DNA of 64,000 nt from Crateriforma conspicua. Its GTDB lineage: Bacteria > Planctomycetota > Planctomycetia > Pirellulales > Pirellulaceae. The number at the start of each line of letters is the position of its first letter. Positions within the stretch are counted from its first letter, which is position 1. Under the pieces are notes generated by a model that was given only the letters and a program-made list of their open reading frames with translations, made no database searches and was not told where the DNA came from. Below, piece by piece: positions 1 through 8,679 of the stretch. Location: positions 1,364,001 to 1,428,000 of the forward strand of contig NZ_CP036319.1 of NCBI RefSeq assembly GCF_007752935.1, written 5' to 3'. The translations under genes and the position numbers were made by a program.

Positions 1-1275
1 CATTTCACGAACCGTTTGTGGTGGGAAATGAATTTCTTCGAAGCCCGACCAATCTTCCACCCACGCCCAACCTTGACGCCGCATTTGTGATCGAATCGCC
101 TCGATGTCGGCGGTCAATTCGTCGTGGCGGATGACGCGTGGGTGTTCGGGGGAAAGTTCGGGAAAGCGGCTGCCGAATTCGATGTCTTGAAAGACCGCTG
201 ACAAGCGGTAGTAGTCCTGGATCGAAATCGGATCGAACTTGTGATTGTGGCATCGGGCACATCCGACGGTCACCCCCATCACCGAAGCCCCAACGGTTTG
301 CAGGATTTCGTCCATTCGGTCGGCTCGAGCTTGACGAATCGCCGTCGGTTCCTGGCCAACGGTTGCCGCCGGAACGTGGGGGCCGGCGACCAGATAGCCG
401 GTCGCGTCACCGTGTCCCAATACATCACCGGCGATTTGTTCGGTGATGAATTGGTCATAGGGTTTGTCTTGGTTGAACGCGTCGACGACATAGTCGCGGT
501 ACATCCACGCGTTCTTGCGATACAGGTTGCTTTCGCTGCCGTTGGTTTCCGCCCAGCGAATCACGTCCAGCCAGTGTTGTGCCCACCGTTCGCCGAAGTG
601 GGGCGAATCCAACAATTGTTCGACCAAGTTTTCATAGGCCGCGTCGGCATCTTTGGCGTAAGCATCGACGAAGGCTTGTGATTGCTGGGGCGTCGGCGGC
701 AAACCCGTCAACGCGATGCTGACGCGACGGATCAATTGTCGCGGCGGAGCTTCGGCGCTGAATGCCAGTCCGGCTTCATCCAGTTTGGCCTTCAGGAATC
801 CGTCGATCGTGTCGTGGTCGAATTCCTTTTTCAAAGGCATGAATGCCCAGTGATCGATCGTTTCATCGACCACGTCGTCCATCTGGCCGGGCCACTGCGC
901 ACCTTGTTGAATCCAACGCCGCAGCAAGTCGATCTTTTCGTCCGACAGTTTGTCATCGTCGGGCGGCATCTCCATGCCAGGTTCCGCATGCGTGACCACC
1001 GTCATCAGATAACTGCCATCCGGATCACCGGGAACGACCGCGGGTTGCCCATAGTCGCCGCCACGCAACATCATCGCCCGACGATCCAGACGCAGCCCGG
1101 ATTCCTGTTCGTCTTCGCCGTGACAGTACTGGCAATGGTCTTCTAGGATCGGCAGGATGTCGCGTTCAAAGTCGACAGGGTCGTCGCTGTGGGCCAACGG
1201 ACCGCCGGCCCATGCGGCAATCGCAAGACCTGCGGTGACCATCATGAGCCGCATTGTCGGGAATCGGAAAATCAT
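1..1275 (-). CDS. Planctomycete cytochrome c / DUF1549 protein (partial, C-terminus off the left edge)
   Basis: I read this frame by hand; it stays open from an ATG at 1275 to the window edge (425 codons). The N-terminus is a signal peptide of about 30 residues ending near LAHS. A PSCyt1 heme-binding domain follows, with the CxxCH motif CQYCH at residues 48-52 and a Met-Pro-Pro segment near residue 100. A DUF1549 (PSCyt2) domain starts near residue 160 and contains a second CxxCH-type motif, CARCH, near residue 340. Family members usually run 900-1100 aa and end in DUF1553, so more than half is probably missing here. The role is unproven; these proteins are presumed exported redox proteins and often sit beside sulfatases, as here. 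The sulfatase upstream ends 61 bases before this start, so the two are probably cotranscribed. ATGs at 1254 and 1245 are alternative starts but would shorten the signal peptide. Confidence 0.9.
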   Translation of the reverse strand, partial: MIFRFPTMRLMMVTAGLAIAAWAGGPLAHSDDPVDFERDILPILEDHCQYCHGEDEQESGLRLDRRAMMLRGGDYGQPAVVPGDPDGSYLMTVVTHAEPGMEMPPDDDKLSDEKIDLLRRWIQQGAQWPGQMDDVVDETIDHWAFMPLKKEFDHDTIDGFLKAKLDEAGLAFSAEAPPRQLIRRVSIALTGLPPTPQQSQAFVDAYAKDADAAYENLVEQLLDSPHFGERWAQHWLDVIRWAETNGSESNLYRKNAWMYRDYVVDAFNQDKPYDQFITEQIAGDVLGHGDATGYLVAGPHVPAATVGQEPTAIRQARADRMDEILQTVGASVMGVTVGCARCHNHKFDPISIQDYYRLSAVFQDIEFGSRFPELSPEHPRVIRHDELTADIEAIRSQMRRQGWAWVEDWSGFEEIHFPPQTVREM

Positions 1276-1336
1276 TCGTCGATCGATCAGGCGTGGGGGA
1301 ATTGGCAACGGGATTCAATTTTAGACGGCCGCAATG

Positions 1337-2962
<1,626 letters not shown>

Positions 2963-3040
2963 GGCGGGTAGGCTTTCAACGTAACAAGGGGTGGGGGGGA
3001 CTGGTCACGCGGAAACGCATGCCGCGTGGCGAAGAGCGTG

Positions 3041-4555
3041 TCAAGGTTGGCCGGCCGGCTGGCCTGGACGTTCAAAGGCGAACGTTTCATTGTGCCGCGG
3101 CATTTCCAGCTTGGTCCATTCGGATTCGGCCTTTCGGTTGTCGAACCACAGAGGCCTGGGGTGTGTGCTGCTCCACTGTTTCGTTTGTTCAATCATCGCG
3201 GCGGCCACATCTGGATACTGTTGAATCAGATCGCGCGATTCACTGAGGTCCTGTTCCAGGTTGAACAGCTTCCAAGGGCTACGAAAGGTCCGCGTGATCT
3301 TCCAAGGGCCACGGCGTGCTCCGACGTCACTGAAACCTTGTCGGTGCCGCATGGCATAGATCATTTCATCCGGTCGTGGATTGTCGCCGTTGATCAGCGA
3401 GGCCCAAACATTTTTGCCGTCCAAGACTTTGCCGTCGGGGATCGACGCGTCGGCCAGGGCGGCAAAGGTTGGATAGAAATCCAATGCGGTGATCGGGTGT
3501 GGGTAGGTTTGGCCGGCGTTCACAACGCCGGGCCAGTGGAAGAACATCGGAACACGATAGCCGCCTTCGAACGTGCTGCCCTTGCCTTCACGCAGCGGGC
3601 CGTTGTCGGCACCGGCACTGGTTTTGCCGCCGTTGTCGCTAAGAAAGACGATCAGTGTGTCGTTCAACTGCGATGTTTCGGACAACGCATCCACAATCTG
3701 ACCGACGCCGCGGTCGACGGCGAAGACCATGCCGGCGTAGGTACGTCTCTTTTCGTCGCCAATGTGTGCGAAGGGGGCCATGTCTTCCGGCTTGGCTTCC
3801 AGCGGCGTGTGCGGCGCGTTGTAAGCCAGGAACATGAAGAATGGTCGGTCGTCAGTGGCTGCATTATGGATGATTCGAACGGCTTCGCGCGACAACCCGT
3901 CGGTGACGTATTCGGTTTCCTTCACCGGTCGGCCGTTGTGTTCCAGTGGGCGAACGTATTCGTTGATGTGCTGAATGCCGCGCGCCTTCTGGCGTTCATA
4001 GACGCCCTGGAACTGTTGGGGGAAATACTTGTGTCCGCCGCCCAAGAAGCCGTAGTATTCTTCGAAACCACGGTGGTTGGGGTGAAACGACGATTGGATC
4101 CCCATGTGCCATTTGCCCACCGCGGCGGTGAAGTAGCCGCTACGCTGCATCACCGTGCTGATCAAGACTTCGTCGGGATCGATGCCGTGTTCCACATAGG
4201 CATCCGCCCCTTGGCCGCTGTTGGGCAAGTTGAACGGGGCGCCGAATTGATGCGGGTAACGTCCCGACATCATGCCCATGCGGCTGGGGCCACAAAACGG
4301 ATGGGCCACATAGCCCGACGTGCACACCGTTCCCGCTTTGGCCAATGCGTCCAAGTTGGGAGTTTGGATGTCGGTCGATCCGTTGAACCCGACGTCGGCA
4401 TAACCCAAGTCGTCGCACATGATGACCAGGATGTTTGGTCGTGACGTATCATCCCCGGCGATCGAATCGTTCGCGTTGATGACATCGGTGGCGAACAATG
4501 CCCCGATGCCAACGATCGCAAACGCGACGGATGAAATGAATGTTCGTGAGGGCAT
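3041..4555 (-). CDS. Sulfatase (arylsulfatase type)
   Basis: A 504-aa exported sulfatase. I place the start at 4555 because that ATG is separated by one base from the stop of the preceding gene (4557) and is followed directly by a signal peptide (MPSRTFISS, then a hydrophobic stretch to about residue 27). A longer frame to 4639 would overlap the upstream gene for no reason. The metal-binding CDDLGYADVG segment is at 47-56 and the formylglycine motif CGPSR has Cys88. Further family motifs are GKWHMG and the SDNGG segment. The tail carries the usual C-terminal subdomain. Translational coupling to the FecR-LamG gene and its sigma factor (4557-6897) puts this sulfatase in the same regulated unit. 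The substrate is unknown; the GH110 gene at 8680 suggests a galactose-containing sulfated glycan, which is inference. Confidence 0.92.
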   Translation of the reverse strand: MPSRTFISSVAFAIVGIGALFATDVINANDSIAGDDTSRPNILVIMCDDLGYADVGFNGSTDIQTPNLDALAKAGTVCTSGYVAHPFCGPSRMGMMSGRYPHQFGAPFNLPNSGQGADAYVEHGIDPDEVLISTVMQRSGYFTAAVGKWHMGIQSSFHPNHRGFEEYYGFLGGGHKYFPQQFQGVYERQKARGIQHINEYVRPLEHNGRPVKETEYVTDGLSREAVRIIHNAATDDRPFFMFLAYNAPHTPLEAKPEDMAPFAHIGDEKRRTYAGMVFAVDRGVGQIVDALSETSQLNDTLIVFLSDNGGKTSAGADNGPLREGKGSTFEGGYRVPMFFHWPGVVNAGQTYPHPITALDFYPTFAALADASIPDGKVLDGKNVWASLINGDNPRPDEMIYAMRHRQGFSDVGARRGPWKITRTFRSPWKLFNLEQDLSESRDLIQQYPDVAAAMIEQTKQWSSTHPRPLWFDNRKAESEWTKLEMPRHNETFAFERPGQPAGQP

Positions 4556-4556
4556 G

Positions 4557-6314
4557 TCAGTAACCAAGTGGTTTTCCCTGTTGGTAAAGCGACTGGATTG
4601 CGTTGGCATCCAAAGCCGCGTCGTAGATGGCCAATTCATCGATCTGGCCGTTCAGATTACGAACGGCAAACCATGGCGAATTGCGAAGCGGTTGCCCCCA
4701 GTTGCCGATCTCGGCGGGGCCGATCCGCAGGTCCTGGACATGAAATTTGGGCTGGATGACTTCATCGCCGACAATGTCGCCGTTGACGTACTGTGTGACG
4801 CGTCGATTCGGTGGGTCATAGACCGCGACCAAGTGGAACCATTGGTTACGGTTGCTGTCGTTCCAAAATGGACGCGTCTTGTACAGGTGGTGAAACCGGG
4901 CTTGTGGATGACCGCCCAGTCCCGTCCCCGGCGTGTCGTCGACCATCACTGAAAACAACAACCGGCCGTCTTGGTCGATTTGCCAGTGGGGTTCGCCGTT
5001 TTCATACCCGTCGGCCAAGAACAAGGCGTTGTAAACGTGATCCAGTCCGTCGATGCGCGCCCAGCATGCGAACGTGAATGCGCCGTACTGGCCGTCGGTT
5101 CGTGTGCGGACACGGGCGCCGGTCCGCGAAAAATCCAAGCCTTTCGATTCGTTGCCGAATCGACCCGACACTCGCTCGACCGGACCGACCAATACGCCGT
5201 CACGTTCATCGGGGGCGCCGACCTGATTGAACATCCGTCTCAGCGATTCGTCCGACGATTCGGCGGAGCGGTCGATGGCGTCGGCCGTGTACAGAGCAAT
5301 CAACCGTTCGTCACGGCGAAGCTGGCGAATATGGTTTCGCCAATCGGCCAAGCGATCGCTCTGCGCGGTGTGGCGACGACGCTGGACATCGTCGTTGGTC
5401 ACCAAGTCGTGAAAGTCGGACGCCGACGACGCGGACCCCTTCAACCAATGCCGCTGGCCTGTGCGTAACTGCCGTGCGGGCGTATCGGTGCTACGGATCT
5501 CGACTTGCCCACGAAGGACTTCGACACAGGCGGCATCGGGCGTCACTTGCAATGCAAATTCGGTCCCCTGGTCAACGATCTGTGCGTCGGCGGCTTTGAC
5601 CGTGAATCCACGGGCAACCGGTGGAACATTCGCACGCAGGCGACCAAGAAACACCTCGGCCGACCAGTCGGATTCTAAGTTCAGCTTGGCTGGGCCTTCG
5701 ACGATCAGCGTTGCGCCGCAGAAAAAATCGATCTCGGCGACGCCGGAATCGAATTGCAATGTTCCGTTGGTTAGCACGTCGCCTTCGTGCAAGCCACTGT
5801 TGCCTTTCGGCCAGCGGATGTCGATCGCACGACGCAGCGTTGCATGTCCCGCGATCAGCCGTTCGGTGGTCGTGTCGGAGTCGCCGGCGGCAAAGGATGA
5901 TGACGCATCCGGGGCCGACGACGTGGCCATGGCATCGTCAGGCAAGACACTGCCGCGTTCGGTGCGTGATGGTGCGTCATGTGTTCGCGCGTACCAGGTG
6001 ATCCCGGCCAAGGCGATGATGTTGGCGGCCACCGCGACCAGGACCCAGTGCATTACAGGCGTCGATTCGATGGTTTGGCGACCGATCGACAGTGGCGTCG
6101 ACATTGCATCAGCACCCGGTGCATCGGATGGCGTCGGCTTTCCCGAGGCATCGACCGCTTGTTGATCCAAGTGTTCGCTGACGTGCACGGCGGTCAGGTA
6201 GGTTTGTCGTGCCGCGTCGTCTTGTTCCAAACGGTCTTGCAACCAGTCGAAATCGGCGCGAGAAACGGTCCGCTGCAGCGTTTGAAAGATCACGTTCTTC
6301 AAGCGATCAGCCAT
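4557..6314 (-). CDS. FecR / LamG domain membrane protein, probable anti-sigma regulator
   Basis: A 585-aa protein. I chose the ATG at 6314 because the sigma factor gene upstream ends at 6307, an 8-base overlap that implies coupling; the open frame to 6440 would bury the sigma factor end. Residues 1-50 are a soluble cytoplasmic segment, 88-108 a single membrane helix, about 173-276 a FecR domain (segments LHEGDVLTNG, GRLRANVP, VDQGTEFALQV), and about 338-578 a concanavalin-A-like LamG fold ending in the typical GQIDELAIYDAAL segment. In the FecR family, the inner-membrane protein controls a partner ECF sigma factor. The fused LamG domain would then face the periplasm and could bind glycan. That sensing role is inference. 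The sulfatase that follows starts one base after its stop. FecR-LamG proteins next to sigma factors recur in planctomycetes. Confidence 0.87.
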   Translation of the reverse strand: MADRLKNVIFQTLQRTVSRADFDWLQDRLEQDDAARQTYLTAVHVSEHLDQQAVDASGKPTPSDAPGADAMSTPLSIGRQTIESTPVMHWVLVAVAANIIALAGITWYARTHDAPSRTERGSVLPDDAMATSSAPDASSSFAAGDSDTTTERLIAGHATLRRAIDIRWPKGNSGLHEGDVLTNGTLQFDSGVAEIDFFCGATLIVEGPAKLNLESDWSAEVFLGRLRANVPPVARGFTVKAADAQIVDQGTEFALQVTPDAACVEVLRGQVEIRSTDTPARQLRTGQRHWLKGSASSASDFHDLVTNDDVQRRRHTAQSDRLADWRNHIRQLRRDERLIALYTADAIDRSAESSDESLRRMFNQVGAPDERDGVLVGPVERVSGRFGNESKGLDFSRTGARVRTRTDGQYGAFTFACWARIDGLDHVYNALFLADGYENGEPHWQIDQDGRLLFSVMVDDTPGTGLGGHPQARFHHLYKTRPFWNDSNRNQWFHLVAVYDPPNRRVTQYVNGDIVGDEVIQPKFHVQDLRIGPAEIGNWGQPLRNSPWFAVRNLNGQIDELAIYDAALDANAIQSLYQQGKPLGY

Positions 6315-6897
6315 GCGACGACTCCGATGCCAATCGGCTTTCGACGCAACGCAGTAGCAGTTTGCGAAGCGACTGCACGACGCTGTACAACTTGCGTGCC
6401 CGCTGGCCGGTTTCGCTGGCGATTCGGGCGACCGATTCACCGGGCGAATGCACGCTTAACAACAATCGCCGCTGATCGGCGGGCAACTGATCCAGGCACC
6501 GTTCGATCGCTTCGCGTTCGTGATCGCCGCGATCCAAACGCAACTCGGCCGATGCGGCCAATTGTTCAATGACGCTTTCGCGAAACACCAGTCGGTCCCG
6601 TGCGCGGTCACGTTGCCAGCTGAGTGCCTTGTAGCGTGCGATCACACAAGCCCAGCGTGTGAATTCGCCATCGACCTCGGTCGCCGTGTCAGAAAACTGG
6701 TCGTATTTTCGCCAGCATTCCAGCGCTGTTTCCTGCATCACGTCATCCACTCCGTCACCAGTGGGCAACAACGCACGGACGAACCGACGGACCGCCTGAT
6801 CATGACGCGCAAGCAAGCCGACAAAGTCGGCGTAGCGGTCATCCAGGGGATCGTCGGGTGGGACGTCATCGGGCGGGGCATCAGGGAGGGAATTCAT
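6307..6897 (-). CDS. ECF-type sigma-70 family sigma factor (Rhodopirellula/Verrucomicrobium type)
   Basis: A 196-aa protein with the two-domain ECF layout. Region 2 (about residues 25-90) carries the DDVMQETALECWRKYDQF helix and the WACVIARYKAL segment that binds the -10 element. Region 4 (about 130-190) has CLDQLPADQRRLL followed by a helix-turn-helix (SVARIASETGQ). I chose the ATG at 6897 because the residues upstream to 6960 are not family-like. The planctomycete and verrucomicrobial branch of ECF factors has this form. It should direct transcription of its own operon: the FecR-LamG protein and sulfatase are coupled downstream. The upstream region to 7051 contains an AT-rich 14-bp palindrome and the terminator of the preceding sulfatase gene, so this gene probably has its own promoter. 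Confidence 0.92.
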   Translation of the reverse strand: MNSLPDAPPDDVPPDDPLDDRYADFVGLLARHDQAVRRFVRALLPTGDGVDDVMQETALECWRKYDQFSDTATEVDGEFTRWACVIARYKALSWQRDRARDRLVFRESVIEQLAASAELRLDRGDHEREAIERCLDQLPADQRRLLLSVHSPGESVARIASETGQRARKLYSVVQSLRKLLLRCVESRLASESSHG

Positions 6898-6963
6898 GCG
6901 GATCGAGCCAGAAATCATCGGGCGACACAGAGAAATTCCGGGAACGCCGGAAATTACCAAGCC

Positions 6964-6977
6964 ATTTTGATCAAAAT
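6964..6977. promoter_or_regulatory. 14-bp perfect palindrome upstream of the sigma factor gene
   Basis: The bases ATTTTGATCAAAAT equal their own reverse complement. The site lies 67 bases upstream of the sigma factor ATG, in the only AT-rich patch of this neighbourhood. A palindrome of this size in a promoter region suits a dimeric repressor or activator. No regulator gene is adjacent apart from the sigma/FecR pair, so the binder is unknown. Confidence 0.4.
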
Positions 6978-6984
6978 TGACAAT

Positions 6985-7016
6985 AAAAAAGCGACGACCC
7001 GAATGATCGAGTCGCC
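6985..7016 (-). terminator. Probable intrinsic terminator after the 7052-8578 sulfatase
   Basis: Read on the minus strand, a seven-pair stem (GACTCGA against TCGGGTC, including one T-G pair) with a TCAT loop is followed by GTCGC and then six T (6990-6985). It lies about 40 bases past the sulfatase stop. This separates the GH110/sulfatase transcript from the sigma operon. Confidence 0.6.
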
Positions 7017-7051
7017 GCGGCGTTGTCAGCAGCTAGGGGGGGACGGCCAAT

Positions 7052-8578
7052 TCACTTGCCCTCGGCCGCCCATTTTTTCATCAATGCGATGTTGGATTCG
7101 ATGACCCGCATGTGAGCTTTGTCGCCGTCAGGCTTGCGGAACTTCCGCAAGTATTCCTCCATATCGCTGTCGTACATCGCTGCGTCTTCCATCTGACGAC
7201 CCTGGTCGCCGGATTCTTCCATCCAACGATCCAGACGCGACCGCATTTCCGCCAGCTTGTCCTGATAGCCCGGGTCATCGGCCAAGTTGTTGATCTCGTG
7301 CGGGTCGGCCGCCAAGTCATACAGCTCCTCCGCCGGTCGGGTCGGGCGAAAAATCAGTTCTTGGGTCGCGTCAAGCTTTCCCGCGTCGTGCCATTGACGC
7401 AATGCAATCAGGATCGCCTTGGCGTCTTTGTAGGCACAGGGCTGAAGATGCGGCCGCTGAGGGAGGAAGTTGCGGATGTACTTGAAATCAGCGGTCCGTA
7501 CCGACCGGATGTGATCGACCGTTTCGTCACAGCGATCACGCGCCGCAAAGACCGCGTCACGCGGCTGATAATCGTCGGCCAAGATGTCTTGCGCCTGCAT
7601 CCAAGTCGGGACTTCGATCCCCGCGGCACCCAAGGACAACGCCGCAATGTCGATGTGTTCGACGACGTCGTCGCGCACGGTTCCCGGTTGGATACCCGGG
7701 CCGCTGATCACCAGGGGAACATGAATCCCTTCGTCGTACAGGAATTGTTTTCCACGTGCATGGCTGATGCCGTGATCGGTCATGAACAAGACCAGAGTGT
7801 TTTCGCGGATGCCCTCGTCTTCCAATCGCTGTAGCACTTCGCCCACCATGTGATCGGTCATGCGGACCGAATCCAGATAGGCGGCCCAGTCGGCGATCAC
7901 GTCAGGATGTTGCGGGTAATAGGGTGGCAGTTGAACGACATCTTCGCCGGTACGGCTGCCCAGTGTCTTTTCCGCTTGCTCATGAATCCGGCTCCATCCG
8001 CTGGCGTCTTTGCCACGCATCTTTCCGCCCTTCGTCTGGATCTGGGCAAAGAAGGGTTGGCCGGGTTTTCGTTCGGACCAATCCGTGCCGTCATAGACCG
8101 ATGCGTCCCACTGGAAGTTGTAGTCCGTCTTGCCCATACGTTTGCCGCGATTGGGCCAGCCGCTGATCGTCGTGTAATAGCCGGCATCCTGGAACATCTT
8201 CGGCACCATGCGGATATGGGCGGGCAATTCAATTTTGCGTTCACCGCGTCCGCTGCGATGGTGGTGGGCGCCGATGCTGGTTTGGTACATCCCCGTGATG
8301 AACGCCGATCGGCAAGTGCTGCAGACCGGTGCGGTCACAAAGGCACGATTGAACTGAACACCGCCGGCGGCCAAGGCGTCGACGTTGGGTGTCTCAATCG
8401 CCGTTTCGCCATAGCACGAAAAGTTGGCCGACATGTCATCGGGAATGATCCACACGATGTTCGGCCGAGTGGGGTTAGGCGGAGTGGAATCCGCGGCCGC
8501 ATCATCGCCGATCGCCGGTCCAGCGATCCAACAGCAAGTGATCCAGCCGATCAGGGGCGGTGCAAGGTATCGGGTCAT
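7052..8578 (-). CDS. Sulfatase with atypical CSTCR active-site motif
   Basis: A 508-aa exported sulfatase. The start at 8578 is chosen because a signal peptide begins there (MTRYLAPPLIGWITCCWIAG); the open frame to 8632 would add a Pro-rich stretch encoded by a C homopolymer. The metal-binding IPDDMSANFSCYGE segment is at 45-59. The formylglycine position is Cys86 in CSTCR (86-90): Thr88 replaces the usual Pro/Ala, and a second Cys89 replaces the usual Ser. The downstream helix SAFITGMYQTSIGAHHHRS is typical of planctomycete sulfatases, as are the TDHGISHARGKQFLYDEG segment and the WMEESGD tail. The fold and metal site look intact, so it is probably active, but recognition by the formylglycine-generating enzyme is less certain. 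It lies 101 bases downstream of the GH110 gene on the same strand, so the two are likely cotranscribed and act on the same glycan. Confidence 0.9.
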   Translation of the reverse strand: MTRYLAPPLIGWITCCWIAGPAIGDDAAADSTPPNPTRPNIVWIIPDDMSANFSCYGETAIETPNVDALAAGGVQFNRAFVTAPVCSTCRSAFITGMYQTSIGAHHHRSGRGERKIELPAHIRMVPKMFQDAGYYTTISGWPNRGKRMGKTDYNFQWDASVYDGTDWSERKPGQPFFAQIQTKGGKMRGKDASGWSRIHEQAEKTLGSRTGEDVVQLPPYYPQHPDVIADWAAYLDSVRMTDHMVGEVLQRLEDEGIRENTLVLFMTDHGISHARGKQFLYDEGIHVPLVISGPGIQPGTVRDDVVEHIDIAALSLGAAGIEVPTWMQAQDILADDYQPRDAVFAARDRCDETVDHIRSVRTADFKYIRNFLPQRPHLQPCAYKDAKAILIALRQWHDAGKLDATQELIFRPTRPAEELYDLAADPHEINNLADDPGYQDKLAEMRSRLDRWMEESGDQGRQMEDAAMYDSDMEEYLRKFRKPDGDKAHMRVIESNIALMKKWAAEGK

Positions 8579-8601
8579 TTTCGCCAAGGTGGGTTCGTTG
8601 C

Positions 8602-8611
8602 GGGGGGGGGG
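8602..8611. repeat. 10-base homopolymer (C on the coding strand) before a sulfatase start
   Basis: Ten consecutive G on the plus strand, so ten C on the minus strand, 24-33 bases upstream of the sulfatase ATG at 8578 and inside the gap to the GH110 gene. It is the longest single-base run I noticed in the window. Such tracts can change length by replication slippage. Confidence 0.85.
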
Positions 8612-8679
8612 ATTGGGCGGGGAAGCAGCCAAACGGAATCATTGTGGCTTGGTCGATGATGGTTGACCGTTGCAAGGTG

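Noticed and set aside
3026-4444. A 472-aa plus-strand frame opposite the 3041-4555 sulfatase
   Set aside because: It is antisense to a gene with clear catalytic motifs, has no recognisable domain, and long antisense frames are expected at this GC content.
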